From Craterostigma plantagineum (taxonomy: Eukaryota; Streptophyta; Magnoliopsida; Lamiales; Linderniaceae): a DNA stretch of 64,000 bases. Below, piece by piece: positions 45,359-57,625 of the stretch. Position 1 is the first letter of the stretch, and every line of letters begins with the position of its first letter. The notes below the pieces were generated by a model. That model searched no databases. It was not told where the DNA came from and was given only the letters and a program-made list of their open reading frames with translations. The stretch lies in assembly GCA_027422505.1 (NCBI GenBank), contig JAPQWV010001362.1, positions 29,444 through 93,443 on the forward strand, in the 5' to 3' direction. Both the position numbers and the translations under genes were made by a program.

Positions 45359-45666
45359 TCTTTGAATGTTTCCCTGGCTACTCTTGAGGCACTAACTTTC
45401 CATCAGGTCTTCATGGGATGGATTCGTGCTTGTCTGACCACGCCGTGTTTCTCGATCAACGTCAATGTCACTCCGTCGGGTTTCTTTAAAGGGCGTCGGG
45501 GTCTTCGACAAGGGTACCCGATATCCCCCTACCTGTCTATGCTGGTTATGGAAGTCCTGCACGGCATTATTGAAGACGGGATCAGACATAGTGCTAACTT
45601 TCGTTATCATTGGAACTGTGAGGCGACGTCGCTCTTCATGCTTACCTTCGCGGATGACCTCCTATT
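45359..45666 (+). pseudogene. LINE reverse transcriptase scrap
   Basis: About 100 residues of L1-type RT: LATLEALTFHQVFMGWIRAC, GFFKGRRGLRQGYPISPYLS, SLFMLTFADDLLL. It closely resembles LINE copy A (5408-5971) and begins and ends in mid-domain. The RT catalytic FADD is present. It lies at the boundary between the gypsy LTR remnant and the leader of copia-3. Confidence 0.85.
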
Positions 45667-46055
45667 GAAGTTTGACCTAGCGAAAATCATTTACGGTCGA
45701 AAAACTTTTCCAGTCAACGAATCTATTTTGACACAGCGAGAAATTTACGAAACGTATTGTTTCTTGCGGTCGAAATAAATTCACGATTCTGAAATTTTTC
45801 TCGATCGAAAGATTTTGAGCAATTTTCTTCGCTCGTAAATTTTTTCGCTGACAGACTTTCTCGGACGAGAACAGTAACGACTACATACTTCGACAAAATT
45901 ATTTTCGATCAAACTCTGAAGATTGAATCGAAAATAATTCTCGACTGCTTTAGAATCAAACGCTACTAACTAGTTTGCTACTTGTGAAGCACATACCATC
46001 AGTCCACATCATCAAAATAACAAACGAAGATCCTTCATCAACTTAACAAACGAAA
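45667..46055 (+). other. Leader of copia-3 (no LTR retained)
   Basis: AT-rich, non-coding, with repeated CTCGATCGAAA and GCGAGAAATTTACG words like other SIRE-like leaders here. The LTR that should precede it is missing; the LINE scrap takes its place. Confidence 0.55.
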
Positions 46056-47176
46056 ATGGATGCTTACTCTATTGGAAACGACAATCGTCCTCCAATTCTC
46101 GAAGAGGCGAATACACAGTTTGGAGGAGTCGGTTCTTGAATTTCATTGAGTTTAAAGATCAGGCTGAAGACTTGCTTAAATAACTCTTTGAGGGACAATA
46201 AGTATTTTATATAAATCAAGAAGGTGATAGCTCGAATAATCCTCCAGTCGAACCCACTAGGCGAGTGAAACTACATAGCGAGTACGACGATGCTGAGAAA
46301 AGAAGAGCGAAGGCGGATGTGATAGGGAAGAACACACTAATGCAGGGCATCCCCAACGATATCTATAGACAGATAAATAGCCTCCCAACGGCTAAAGGAA
46401 TGTGGGATGAATTGGAGAGGATGATGCAAAGAACCGAAGTAGGCGTCAAGGCTAGGAAGGCGAATATACTCACGGTGTATGATTCCTTCAAAGCTAAGAA
46501 TGAGGAAAGTTTAAATGATCTTTATCAGCGGTATCTCACCCTTCTCAACGAAATGAGGAAATTGATATCAAGAAGACAAACATGAAGATGAATGTTCAGT
46601 TTCTGTCCTCGATGCCCACCGAATGGAAAAAGATATCCACTCAAATCCGACAGAACAAAGACTTGGATGAGTTGGATATTCGTGCTGTTTTTGACAACCG
46701 CTCAACATGAAGAAGACATCTGCGAGATTCAAAAAGAGCAAAAGGGTAAACAGGCCGAAGACTCCATAGCCTTAGTTTCAGAGAAGAGGAGCTCCCGCTC
46801 ACGCAAGGAAAGGCATGTCAAGCTTCCCACCTCTTCAGAGGATGAGGAATCATAGGATTCAGAGCTTCCTCCTGAAGTCAGAGAATTTGGAAAACAGTTG
46901 GCCTTAATTGCCAAGATGATGACGAAGCAATACTTTAAGAAGAAGCATCATCTTCTGCTAATCGTCTTCGAAATACAAGCTCGAAGAACAAAGAGAAACC
47001 AACTGAGTCCTCAGAAGCCACAACCTCTAAAGACCCACTTTAAATGCTTCAACTGTGGAAAAACTGGTCACTTTGCCAGAGAGTGTACCCTTCCAAAGAA
47101 GAAGGATGCTAACTACTACTCTAGGAAGCTTCAACTTACAAAACAGAAGGAAGCTGGAGTAGCTCTAATGGCCTAA
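46056..47176 (+). pseudogene. copia-3 gag with zinc knuckle (SIRE-like)
   Basis: The ATG at 46056 starts MDAYSIGNDNRPPILEEAN and breaks after about 28 residues. Gag resumes at 46265 (KRRAKADVIGKNTLMQGIPN, AKGMWDELERMM, DLYQRYLTLLNEM), shifts again near 46,585 and ends with the CCHC knuckle CFNCGKTGHFAREC at about 47,046. The RPPIL...N-terminus and the order match copia-2 gag at 61,878-60,513. Stops at 46,854 and 47,174. Confidence 0.85.
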
Positions 47177-49130
47177 CAGGACCACTGGCTAGAGGACAGC
47201 TCAGATTCTGACGTTGAAAATCTCGCTCTAATGACGCGCCTCGACGATGATGAGGAAGATGGAACTCCCACGAGGGTGGACAACGATAATGCATCCACTA
47301 CATCCGAGGACGTAGAAACCTCTCACATTACACATTCTAACTTGTTAGCTGAATTAAATTCGAAATTTGCGAACATGGTACTTGAGCAGAAACGAAGTAT
47401 AAACATAGAGAAAAAGCTTCTTAAGTCTAAGGAAATCATAGCTAGTCTCGAAGAAAACGTTAGGAGTTCTAATCTCTAAATAGACGAATTAACTAAGAGA
47501 CTCCAATCATATGAGACTAAGCATATCTCACTAGAACAACATAGTTCGGTAATAAAAGAGCTAGAGGACAGGTTAGACAGTAACCACAAATCCACTAAGG
47601 AACTTAGATGAGAAGAGCCTTGTTAAAAGTAGACTTGAAGCAGCAACTAAAAAAAGGTCACTAATAGTCTAAAGGTTGAATTAGAAAAATCCAATTCAAG
47701 GATTAGTGAATTAGGGAAGAGTCTAGATACCTGTCAAGCCGAAAAGAGCACTACTCTAATTAACTATACTATATTAGATGCCGAATGTAAGAAGCTATAT
47801 ACTAAGATTAAGAAATTAGAAGATCTTCTTGTAAAAAGGGATCAAACTGATCAGACTATATTTTTGAATCAGCCCAAGGACATAGAATTTTATGATTATA
47901 AGTTTGGCTTAGGCTTCGAGAATCCACAACACTTGAAGAAAGTTGACTGCAAACAACTTTATGATGTCAAGTACATGGGTCTCGGACTAGCATCTCTTAT
48001 GGTTTTTACTAATGCAAAAAAAATTAACGCGTTAGAAGAAGCTAAGAGAAAATCCAAAACTAAGGCTGAAATTCCCTTTTCCTACACTGAATTGAATCAA
48101 AGTGACAAAACCGGGGTACTTCCCAATGGTTGGAGCATTGAGTCAATTTATATTCCCAAAGATCTTTTTAAGTCGGAGGAAGTGCATACTCATCATTCTG
48201 AAAATTCTCTCTATATACCCCCCATTGTTAGGAAAATAGAAGAGTTAAGGGCCTCTTTAGAAAAAGAAAGAGAGAATTCTGAAGCTGAAAGAAAATGTTC
48301 ACACAGGAGATGGAAACTCACAAAGCTTCCTCCATCTCACAAGCTATTTCTCACGAAAGTCCCTCAACTAATAAGATCATTCTAAAAAGCGTGAAGAAAA
48401 AAGAGTGCCTTCAAAAGATCAGAAACGGAAAAATAATATTTTGAGAAGTCCCAACTCTAATCCTATTTCACCTATGTCAACAGGGAGCGTGGGGCCAGCA
48501 TTAGAGTCGAAGGCAAGAGTGTCTAGTTTAAAAATAGAGAAGGAGTTCGTAGAGTTGAAAGCTTCTAAGAATTTATCTCCTTCTGTACAAATAAAAGAAA
48601 CTCGTAGAAATAAAAGAGCCGTTTCTTCTCTTCAAATAATTGATTCCACATGTTCTCTTCAGCCTACCACTTTTAGAAGCACTAATTTTGAAATAGGCTC
48701 TACATCAGCAATAAAAAATAATCATTCTAAAGCAAATGCCTTTAGGAAGACTGTAGGAAACAAGATCCAGCCATTAAGAAAGCATATGGCGCTATTAATG
48801 CCTATTATCACCTAAGTTATCCTGTAAAGATTGAATCTCCCAAGCACCTTCGGAGACTATCCAAAGAAAAGATTTTTTCCTCGATCAAGCCTATCAAAGC
48901 ATTTGTCCGTGCTGAAGTTAATCATCCCTGCCAGGTTCAACCAAAATGGGTTCCTAAATCCCCGCCAAAAAGACGAAAGCCAAAAAGGCCAAGTCTTCTA
49001 CAAAGGGCAAACTCAATTCTACTTCTTCGAGATTGACTTTGGTTGTTAAAGCTCCTACTAGCACTAATTTAGGTATGATATCTGAACCAACATCTCAATC
49101 TACTAATCTGAGAGGACCCATTTACAATAC
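47177..49130 (+). pseudogene. copia-3 coiled-coil spacer between gag and protease
   Basis: Acidic and Lys/Glu-rich segments with heptad-like patterns: LNSKFANMVLEQKRSINIEK (47,340-47,480) and later stretches in shifted frames to 48,385. From 47,864 there is a segment beginning MNQPKDIEFYDYKFGLGFEN, and a Ser/Lys-rich segment at 48,405-48,815. The counterpart in copia-2 lies at 59,076-60,552. No enzyme is recognised. Several stops and frameshifts. Confidence 0.65.
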
Positions 49131-49150
49131 CTAAAGCTCTCTAATTTGAT

Positions 49151-49557
49151 TTGCAGATCCATCATGTGTGCTACCTCGACTCTGGTTGCTCCACACACAT
49201 GATGGGAAATCAAGAGCGGCTGAGCAACTACCAAGACCGACCAAATGGCAAAGTCAGATTTGGGAACAACGACTCGGCTCCTATTCTCGACTTCGGAGAT
49301 ATAATTCTGGAAAATCTGACAAGAAAGGATGTCTCCTACGTCGAAGGTCTCCACCATAACTTGTTCAGCATAGACCAATTCTACGACAAAGGATTACAGG
49401 TGATCATTCATGCTGACCGGTGTAGAATATTGGACTGTCAAGATAAAGAACTCCTCCAAGGACTTCGGAAATCAAATCTTTACACGATAAACCTGACGCC
49501 CGTGCGGATCTCGACTGCTGTTTGCCTCATCTCTCAGATTGTAATTCAGAGGAACAG
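49151..49557 (+). pseudogene. copia-3 protease and start of pre-integrase region, cut by copia-2
   Basis: The aspartic protease site CYLDSGCSTHMMG lies near 49,170-49,205, followed by VSYVEGLHHNLFSIDQFYDK and LYTINLTPVRIS. The frame runs straight into the LTR of copia-2 at 49558. The protein's continuation (WHQRLSRFNIKP) is on the far side at 63,604. The last five bases, AACAG, are the target duplication. Confidence 0.92.
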
Positions 49558-49852
49558 TGTTGGTCCCGATTGCACCAAACAAGGAATCAAAGAGGCTTTA
49601 ATGGAATGAAAAGGGAGTATTCTCACCTTTGAGTGTGTGTATTGTGTGAAAAATTTGGATAAGCCTTTTATCTTTGATTACCTTCAAAAGTGAGTTGGTA
49701 AAACCTTATATACCACATTAACCCTAGTATATTTAGGCCCAATCACTAAATATAAGATAATTACATTATAGTCCTAAGCCTAAGCTAAAGGATAATTACA
49801 AAATAAATCCTAAGACCTAAACTATTGACACAATCCATTAAATATCCTAACA
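49558..49852 (-). repeat. 3' LTR of copia-2
   Basis: TGTTGGTCCCG...ATATCCTAACA; pairs with 63301-63594. Confidence 0.95.
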
Positions 49853-49863
49853 ATCTCCCCTTT
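49853..49863 (-). other. Polypurine tract of copia-2
   Basis: AAAGGGGAGAT on the minus strand, directly against the LTR. Confidence 0.88.
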
Positions 49864-49909
49864 GTGTCAATTGTTGGGAGTCTTGGATCTTGAGCGTAGC
49901 GGTGGTGGA

Positions 49910-52900
49910 TTAGCGTGTGAGTGTTTCCCGAAGCCCTAGCTTGAACTCGAAGGCGCGGAGATTCCTTCGAAGTACCATTCGATTAGCTATAGCGTCAGTG
50001 AGCTTCGCGAACTTGGATCGGCAGAGAGGATCTTCTTCTGAAAGTATGCGGCAAATCTTCATGAGTTTGTCATGGATGATGGTGAGCGTTCCATCCGAGA
50101 ACTTTGCCACTTCGGAGCAGCGCAGCATCCTCATCTTTCCCTTATAGTTCGAGTAGGCGACCGCCGGATCGTCTCCGTCGATCACATCGCCTTCTCGGTA
50201 GTCGTCCGCGTTGTTGAAAGATGGGCGAGTCAGATTCACCTTCTTCAGGTTGTGCTCCACCGCCATCTGCAGATCGTGGGCGGCGAAGAATCTGACCTGT
50301 CGGAGCATGTGGCGTTTGAGAGCCACATATCCCATGGTGACCGGTTCAGCACGTACGAGATGTCCAGAGCTTCTGAGGACGAGTCTGAACTGCTTCATGG
50401 ATTCCAGCATGCTGTACAGGTCGCCCAGGCGCAGAAACTTGAAGTCCGCCTCACTGACTTCACAGTAGCTCTCATCCTGCCTCATTACTGTGAATACAGG
50501 GTAATGGACAGGTCCTTTGGACTCTTGGCGGAGGTCAGTAACTTTGCAGATGGGGGCCCCGATTCATTTCCTGAGCGATGTTTTCCTCATCGGATAGCGT
50601 CCTTTTTGTGCATTTGTGGCAGAGAAGGCTCCATCGATAGAGCTGCTTCTTTCTCTCGCTCCAATTTTGGATGTTCATCAGCTCATATTCGTCGAAGGTT
50701 GTGATGATCTGCTCCTTGCGTCGCCAGATCCTCTTCCTGATATCTTCTTGAAACGGCGCGGTGATCTTTTTGTTTTCCCACGGTGCTTCCGGTATATCCA
50801 CCGTGGGTACATCCGTTTGAGCAGCAGGGGCCTCAGTTTGCTGCATTTGGAGTTGTAGGATGTTCTCGAGCTCGGCAGGTTCAGCGTCGTACTCCTCTCC
50901 GTCCACGTTGTCTGCAGTGTTGATCAGCGTTAGTGAGGTTTCCATTAGCAGACGTCGAGCGTTTTCCACCAGCTTCCTGGCTGCTACCGCATCGGCGGGT
51001 GTGTACAGCCATTCATCATTGAAGATGTAGGCTTCGATCTCGTTCTGTGCGCAGTAGACGTCCTCGGGAGCTATGTTGGAATCGGTGTTGAGAGGAGTGT
51101 CGCTGTGTGGTGGCGAGGGTGTTGCGTCAGAAGAGTTTGTGGATTGTGGGGATGGTTGTGGTGGAGACTCTGGTGGTTCAGTTGTGGTGATGGTTTTGGC
51201 AAGGATGATTTGGGTGTCGGGTGGTGTAGGTGTGGTGGTGGCCTCTAACATCGATGTGATAGTTAGAGGTTCGGAGACTGTGAGTGGAGACGGTGTGGGG
51301 GTGGTCTCTAACGTCGATGTGACGATTAGAGTTTTGGAGACGGTAGTGGGTGGTGGTGAGGGTGATTTGGCTAGTGACTCAGGGTAGATAAGGTGGGTTT
51401 TTTGGCTAGTGGGGTGTGAGGTTTCTGTTACGGGCGTTGTTTCAGGCCCGGAGGAGGAGGACGGCGTCGAGTGCATGAGTCCTTGGGATTGTTGGCCTAG
51501 CTGCCTATTCTCCCCCTCGCGGCGATCTTGATCATCGTCTTGATCGTCGCGCCTGATCCCGCTGGACTCGCCTTGAGCGCGGCAAGTCATGGGTTGAGTC
51601 ATCATTCTCTTCATCTGCTGTTCCTCCTCGTCGAGTTCCGTCATCGACTCGAATCTTGCTCGTAGAAGGTAGAATAGCTCCTTCGCGGAAATGGCAGAGA
51701 GAATGGCTTCAGCATCCACATTCTGAGTCGGTGGTGGAGTCTCCGGGGCCACACCTTTCCCTTTGTCGACGGTGGACGCATCGAGACGCGCGTAAACTTT
51801 ATCGAGAATCGATGCCTCAAGAGTCTTTGCAAACTCTTGAAGACGGGTCTCTAGCGCGGTCTCAGTGACGAAAGTGGGTAAGGTTAACAAGTTGGATTCA
51901 CGGAGAATGCCAACTGACACTGAATCGGAGAAGATTGCCGATCGGCCGCCCGTTTGCACAGGACTGGAAAAGGCGGGTCACTTAGACTTCCCGTTGGCAT
52001 CATCGATGAGACGGACTCAATCGAATGATGGCCTAGGCTCACGGTTGTTGTGATGTTGGCCGTGCTAGGTCTTCCGCTCTCAGTCACAGAGACATCACCG
52101 AGAGTTCTGACAGAGTCACGAAGACTCTGTGGTGCAGTAAAAGGTGTATGTGTCCTAGAAATGGATGAAACTATGGGGAGTGAGGGCACTATACTCGATG
52201 TGCATGAAGAGGATGCAGTCTGAGGCGAGGGACTGCTTGTTTCAACATCGACTATCTCCAAGTGGGATGTCGATGGTATACGTGGCTCCTCGTGGAATGA
52301 AATATCTTCATGTAGAGAGGAAGATAAGTGGGTTGGTGGGGTCGTTTGCGTGGTTGAGCCAGATGCCACGACTTCTACTCGGGAGGTGAACACATCACCT
52401 CCTGTACCTATTGGTTCGGCTCGGCTTATCTGTGGCTGAGGAGGTCGATCGTGCTTTTGTTTCGATCGATGCTCCGTGGGGCGGCTTACGTCATCCTCTC
52501 GCGACCGTTTTTTTCGGAGCGCGGGTGGAAGAGGATGCGGCGCGACTCGATGACTTTTTGGAGGTGGTGGTGGGGGTTTGGCTAGTCCCGGGGTTGGGAG
52601 CAGTGGGGTTGATCTGCGCCGTAGGGACAGTAGATAGGGGTCTGGGGCTTTCTCGGAATGAGGCGGTTGAGGTGCGATATTCCTGGACGTGTGGATTTGT
52701 CTGGTCTGCGTAGGCGAGAACTTCGTCCGGAATTATCATGGCGTGTCGGTCCTTCGCCGGGGTGTTTTTCTTCGCGAACTTCTCGACCGTGGGGTTGAGG
52801 AAGTGTTCCGCTGCCGGTCGGTTGCGAATGTTGGTGGAGTGCAACCGGAAATGTCTGATGAGAGCTGGGAGCCACCGCATGTAAGGGACGAAGCGGTTTG

Positions 52901-53629
52901 TGACTCCCTTGGCAACTTCCCGGTCGCGACGTTGGATCATTGAGACAAGATCCATCCAGATGATGTCGGCGTAGTTGTACTTGCGGTTGTGAGCGATGCC
53001 GGTGAGGATGGGGAGGATTTGAGAGTTTCCCCGGTCCTGACCAGCATGCTTCCCTGACATGCATTTGTTCACCAGCAAGTACAGTGTGCGCCAGGGTTGA
53101 GGTAGGTTGCGGGTGGTGACTTCACTGAGGACAAGTGGGCCCTTCTTCTTCTTGGTTTCTGGTTGATAGCCCAGCCGGTCTATGTCCTCGATGAGTTGTT
53201 CATGGGTTGGTAGTGGGTCGTATGGTGAGTAGATTGGGAGTTGAAGCACTTGTTGTAGTAGTTTGCGAGTGAGGACCACGGTTTCTTGATCAATTTGGGC
53301 GGATAAGGTTTTGGCAAGATGGAGTGGTCCAGCTAGTTGCAGTGTATGCCAGAATTGTTGAAGATACACCTTTGCTTCTGGCTCGCCATATGTGAAGGCA
53401 TGGCGAAGTGGGTGCCCTTTGAGGATTTCGACAATTACGGGGCATCGCACCGAAAGCTGTGCAGGTCCACCTTGTAGTTGTTGGGAATCAGGGCCGCCCA
53501 TTGACTTAGTGGGAAGATCTGCTCGGGTGGTGGGACATAGAGACGCGTGTTGAGTTCGATGCGAGCAATGTCCCTTTGGATTGCAGCCGCCTCAAGCGCT
53601 TCAATTGTGCTTTGATCTTTTTCAGTCAT
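49910..53629 (-). pseudogene. Third ORF of copia-2, downstream of pol (env-like by position only)
   Basis: Five long open segments follow each other on the minus strand: 53629-53435, about 53501-52491, 52393-51884, 51959-50535 and about 50600-49910. The joins behave as single-base shifts, two of them at base runs (seven T near 52,510; a G/C run near 50,555), so this was probably one ORF of well over 1,100 codons. N-terminal part: LYVPPPEQIFPLSQW, VEILKGHPLRHAF, VYLQQFWHTLQ, LPQPWRTLYLLVNKCMSGKH, YNYADIIWMDLVSMI. Middle: Ser/Thr/Pro-rich with two imperfect 21-residue repeats (TVSKTLIVTSTLE / TVSEPLTITSMLE). C-terminal part: charged (FQEDIRKRIWRRKEQI) and then VTDLRQESKGPVHYPVF, FLRLGDLYSML. 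No signal peptide or membrane segment is evident. The VYLQQFW...LPQPW pattern recalls uncharacterised ORFs reported with retrotransposons in Asteraceae; that is recall, and the function is unknown. Confidence 0.75.
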
Positions 53630-53639
53630 ATCTGCGCTT

Positions 53640-55640
53640 GACAGTAATTGTAATATGATTAGTAGGAATTAATGTGAGATGAGAGAATTTGCTAAACAAA
53701 TAGACATGGAAAATTTTCGCAAGTTAGGAAGTCTCGCCTGTTGTTTCAAAAAATTTTCGCATGCAGAAGGATTTAGCACTTAGTAATTTTGAATTGAAGA
53801 CAATTTTCGCATGTAAGTAGTGGAAAATTTTCGCAGATTATGATATGTAGGCATGCCGAGAAAATTTCGCAGATAGAGTAAGATTTCGCATGTATTGGAA
53901 GGTTGTCGCATGTCAAGAATTTTTGCAAGTTGTCCAAATGTTTCGCATGTAATGAGAAATTTTCGCAAGTTTTATCACATAGACATGTCGTGAGAAATTT
54001 CCGCAGATTGAGTAAAATTTTGCAAGTATGGGAAAATTTCGCAAGTTATATCATATAGACATGTCGTGAGAAATTTTGCGCATGACAGAGTAAAATTTCG
54101 CAAGTATGGAAAATTTCGCAAGTTATATCACATAGGCATGTCGTGAGAAATTTTCGCAGATTGAGTAAAATTTCGCAAGTATGGAAATTTCGCAAGTTAG
54201 GAAATCTTACAAGTTGTTCAAATTTTTCGCATGTATCAAAGAACATTCACATGTAGTATATCCATGAATTTTCGCATATAAGGAAAAATTTTCGCAAGTT
54301 CTATGAAAGTTTCGCAGAGGGAAAAGGCTTTGTGGACTGAGAAAATTTTTGTTCACTGTAGTTGCGAAAAATATGTAATATGAAGTGAAGTGTATTAGAA
54401 TTTCGCGGGGCTAAACTCAGTGTAGCAGAGAAGTTGTGTCGTGAGGGAAAAAGATTTTCTCAGATAAACTTTTGCGGGACTTAACATGCTGTAGCGGCGA
54501 AAAAAAATTTAACACATGTAAATTCTCGAATGAAAGTTTCGCATTTCCTTAGTCACTGTAGCAGCGAAAATTTTAGCGCTGGAAATTTCTCGGATAAAAT
54601 TTCGCAGAACCTCACTCACTGTAGTAGCGAAACTTTCAACGTAAGAAATTTCTCGGAAAAATTTTCGCGGAACTGTCCTCACTGTAGCAGCGAAAATTAA
54701 CGTTTTAAAGCAATTTTTTCTTGGGAATTTTCGCGGTGAAGAACACAGTGCGAAAGCATGCGAAACGACGCAATGATTTTAGCCTTAGGCCTACTCAAAT
54801 CTCAACCAAAATGCTATAATCTGGGCTTAATCGACTCGTAATTGAATGGGCAATGCATATTTGGGGATATTAAACATTAATAACATATCATGAGTTCGAT
54901 TCAGAGGCCTCGAAAAATTTATTCTAACCTAACAAATTTAATCGAAACGGGGCAAAACAGCTTAAAGTGACTGGAAATTGATTTATCTGAGGTGTATTCA
55001 TACCGAGAAGCTGATTTGCGACAATGGAGGTAGCAAGAAACGGATTTTGAAAGCAGATTTTGACGACGACGCGATGCGGGGAGTTGCGAAATTTTGAGAG
55101 AGGGGTTGCGAAAGTTTTGAATTTTCTCGGGAATTTTAGGATAGTGAATAACGTTAAGAGTTTTGGGGTTTTAGGGGTTTTAGTCACTGTTCATGCGAAA
55201 TTTTGTGTAAATGGGCCGAAATTCATGGGCTTGGTCAAAGCTGGGTCCAGATATGATTTTCGCGGGCTTGGTCAAAATTGGGTCCAATTGAAGCTCAATT
55301 GGTCCAATTTTGACCCTTTTTGACCAGAAATTTTAAAATTCAACCCAAAACATTTTAATCAGTCCAATTTTGACTCAATTTGACCAAACTTTAGAATTTC
55401 AACACAAAATTTTATTTTTATATAGGCATAATCAGAAACTCCCCCTTCATCTAAAGCTCTCCTTTTAAGTAATGGAAAAATCAGAAGCTCCCCCTTAATC
55501 GAAAACTTTACTTTAAAAATAATAGAAAAATCAGACGCTCCCCCTTAATCGAAAACTCCCCCTCAAAAGACATAATTCAGAAGACACATAGACAATGGAG
55601 TGAAGTGGAAAGGAAATATGTACACTTAATCAAAGTTCAT
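53640..55640 (-). repeat. AT-rich spacer with about three dozen TTTCGCA words
   Basis: From 53,700 to 54,780 the plus strand repeats AAATTTTCGCAAG, AAATTTCGCATG, GTTTCGCAG and similar words, often 15-40 bases apart, with GCGAAAATT inverted forms from 54,360 on. From 54,800 to 55,640 the density drops, and GGTCCAATTTTGAC-type phrases and repeated CTCCCCCTTAATCGAAAACT phrases appear. No coding region. It separates pol from the third ORF. Confidence 0.8.
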
Positions 55641-55654
55641 GTAGGGGCGATTGA

Positions 55655-57076
55655 TCACAACTGAATATTCAACATGCCCAACATAGTCACTAGGTGTTGG
55701 AATCGTTTGACATCCAACGGTTTTGTGAAAATGTCGGCCAGTTGATCTTCGGTTGTGACGTAGTGCAATTCAATCGTCCCTTGTTCGACATGTTCTTTGA
55801 TGAAGTGGTGACGAATATCTATGTGTTTCGTCCTCGAGTGATGTACTGGATTACTCGTCATCGCAATTGCACTCTTTGAGTCACAATAAATGGGAATTTT
55901 ATCAACATGAAAATTAAAATCTCGTAGTTGGGTTCTCATCCACAAAAGCTGTGAACAACAACTAGCGGCGGCGACATATTCTGCCTCCGTCGACGAAGTT
56001 GAGACACAATTTTGTTTTCGAGACGACCAACTCACGAGTTTACCGCCCAAGAAGTGTGCAGCTCCAGAGGTGCTTTTTCTATCCATCTTGCATCCTGCGT
56101 AATCCGAGTCAGAGAATCCAACCAGCTTGAAGTCCGATCGAGTGGAGTACCACAAACCCAGATTGGGTGTTCCTTTGAGATAGCGGAGAATCCTTTTGAC
56201 AGCAGTGAGATGGGATTCCTTCGGTGTAGCCTGAAAACGAGCGCAGATTCCTGTCGAGAGAACGATATCCGGTCGACTAGCAGTGAGGTATAGAAGAGAG
56301 CCTATTATCCCACGATAGACGGTTTGGTCGACAGGAGCACCAGATGGGTCCGCGTCGGGTCGGCCAGAGGGAGACATAGGTGTTGCAGCAGTCTTAGCAT
56401 CCTTCATTCCATATTTCTCGAGGATGTCATGGATGTATTTGGACTGGTTGATGGATTCCGTCGGGGAGTGTTTTACTTGAAGACCAAGAAAGAAATTCAT
56501 CTCGCCCATCATACTCATTTCGAATTTTTCTTTCATCAAATCTGCGAACTCTTCACACAGTTGTGGTTCAGTCGATCCAAAATGATGTCATCGACATAAA
56601 TCTGTACAATCATGATGTCAGGGTCACTCCGCTTGGTGAAGAGGGTTGTATCCAGAGATCCTTTCTTGAATCCTGACTGAACGAGGAAATCTAAAAGGAC
56701 GTCATACCAAGCTCGGGGAGCTTGTTTTAGTCCGTAGAGAGCCTTGTAGAGTCGATAAACATGATGAGGAAACTCTTCGCTCAAGAACCCTTCAGGTTGA
56801 TCAACGTATGCAGTCTTCACATCCATTTGGTAGACTTAAAGTTCTTGTGAGCAGCAAAAGCAAGAAAATTCTTATAGCTTCGATCCTGGCAACGGGGGCA
56901 AAAGTTTCATCGTAATCGATTCCTTCTTGTTGGTTGTACCCTTTAGCCACAAGTCTTGCTTTATTGCGGATGACAACACCGTCTTTGTCCTTTTTGTTCT
57001 TGAAGATCCACTTCGTGCCGATAATGGATCTGTTGTGAGGTTCGTGGTACGAGTTCCCAAACTTGTAGACGTTCAA
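55655..57076 (-). pseudogene. copia-2 reverse transcriptase and RNase H
   Basis: RT starts near 57076 ([39 protein letters not shown]), shifts near 56,850, and continues at 56,826 ([14 protein letters not shown]), where about ten residues usually found between MDVKTA and the YVDQPEGF segment are missing. [17 protein letters not shown] and the catalytic IYVDDIIL (near 56,600) follow. After a frameshift near 56,560 the frame is open for 294 residues to 55655: MMGEMNFFLGLQVKH, then RNase H with VGFSDSDYAGCKMDRKSTSG, STEAEYVAAASC, YCDSKSAIAM, HIDIRHHFIKEHV. It stops after LGMLNIQL. Confidence 0.92.
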
Positions 57077-57077
57077 A

Positions 57078-57443
57078 CTAATTTATTTCCTCCTGCATTG
57101 CAATCAGCCAATCAGGATCGTTGAGAGCTTCAGCTACTCGTGATGGTTCGACTTGACTGAGATAGCAAGCAAACAGACTTTCATTCATCGTGGCTGAACG
57201 CGTCGAAACACCGGATGTGGGATCCCCAATAATCTGATCGGTAGGGTGAGAGCGAGCCCAAAGTGGTACATTTGTTTGTGAGGAGCTGGCCGCATTTGTA
57301 TCGATTTGAGACTCATTAGATTGGGGTCCGGTGTCCGAAGAAGAGATCTCAACCGTAGTGGATTGAGAGGGTTCAGCATCAGGATCAGCAATGTTCCCAG
57401 GGTTGGGTAAAATGTCGTCTTCATTGAGATTGAGTGCATCCAA
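57078..57443 (-). pseudogene. copia-2 integrase-RT linker
   Basis: 121 open residues, Ser/Asn/Asp-rich (NLNEDDILPNPGNIADPDAE), ending in the conserved entry to RT ([20 protein letters not shown]). A frame break at 57,078 precedes the RT core. Bases 57,444-57,620 are linker with stops. Confidence 0.8.
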
Positions 57444-57625
57444 GTTGGAGGGACGACGTCATTGCCGATAGCTGGTGGTGTAGGTGGAGTGGGTGCAGCG
57501 GTAGTTCAGTGGTGGCGGCGGGAGTCTTGGGAACTGGATAGAAGTACTCAAAAGTAGATCGAGGTCCAGTTCACCAGAGTTGCCCTCAGATGAGGAAGTT
57601 CCCACCGTTGAAGGTTGACCTTTTG

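Noticed and set aside
50072..51387. Open frames on the plus strand at 50,072-50,704 and 51,073-51,387
   Set aside because: They are mirror frames of the third ORF of copia-2; the minus strand has longer frames, with sensible composition and element context.
49910..53629. Calling the third ORF a true envelope gene
   Set aside because: No signal peptide, hydrophobic membrane segment or fusion-like region is visible in any of the open segments; only its position is envelope-like.
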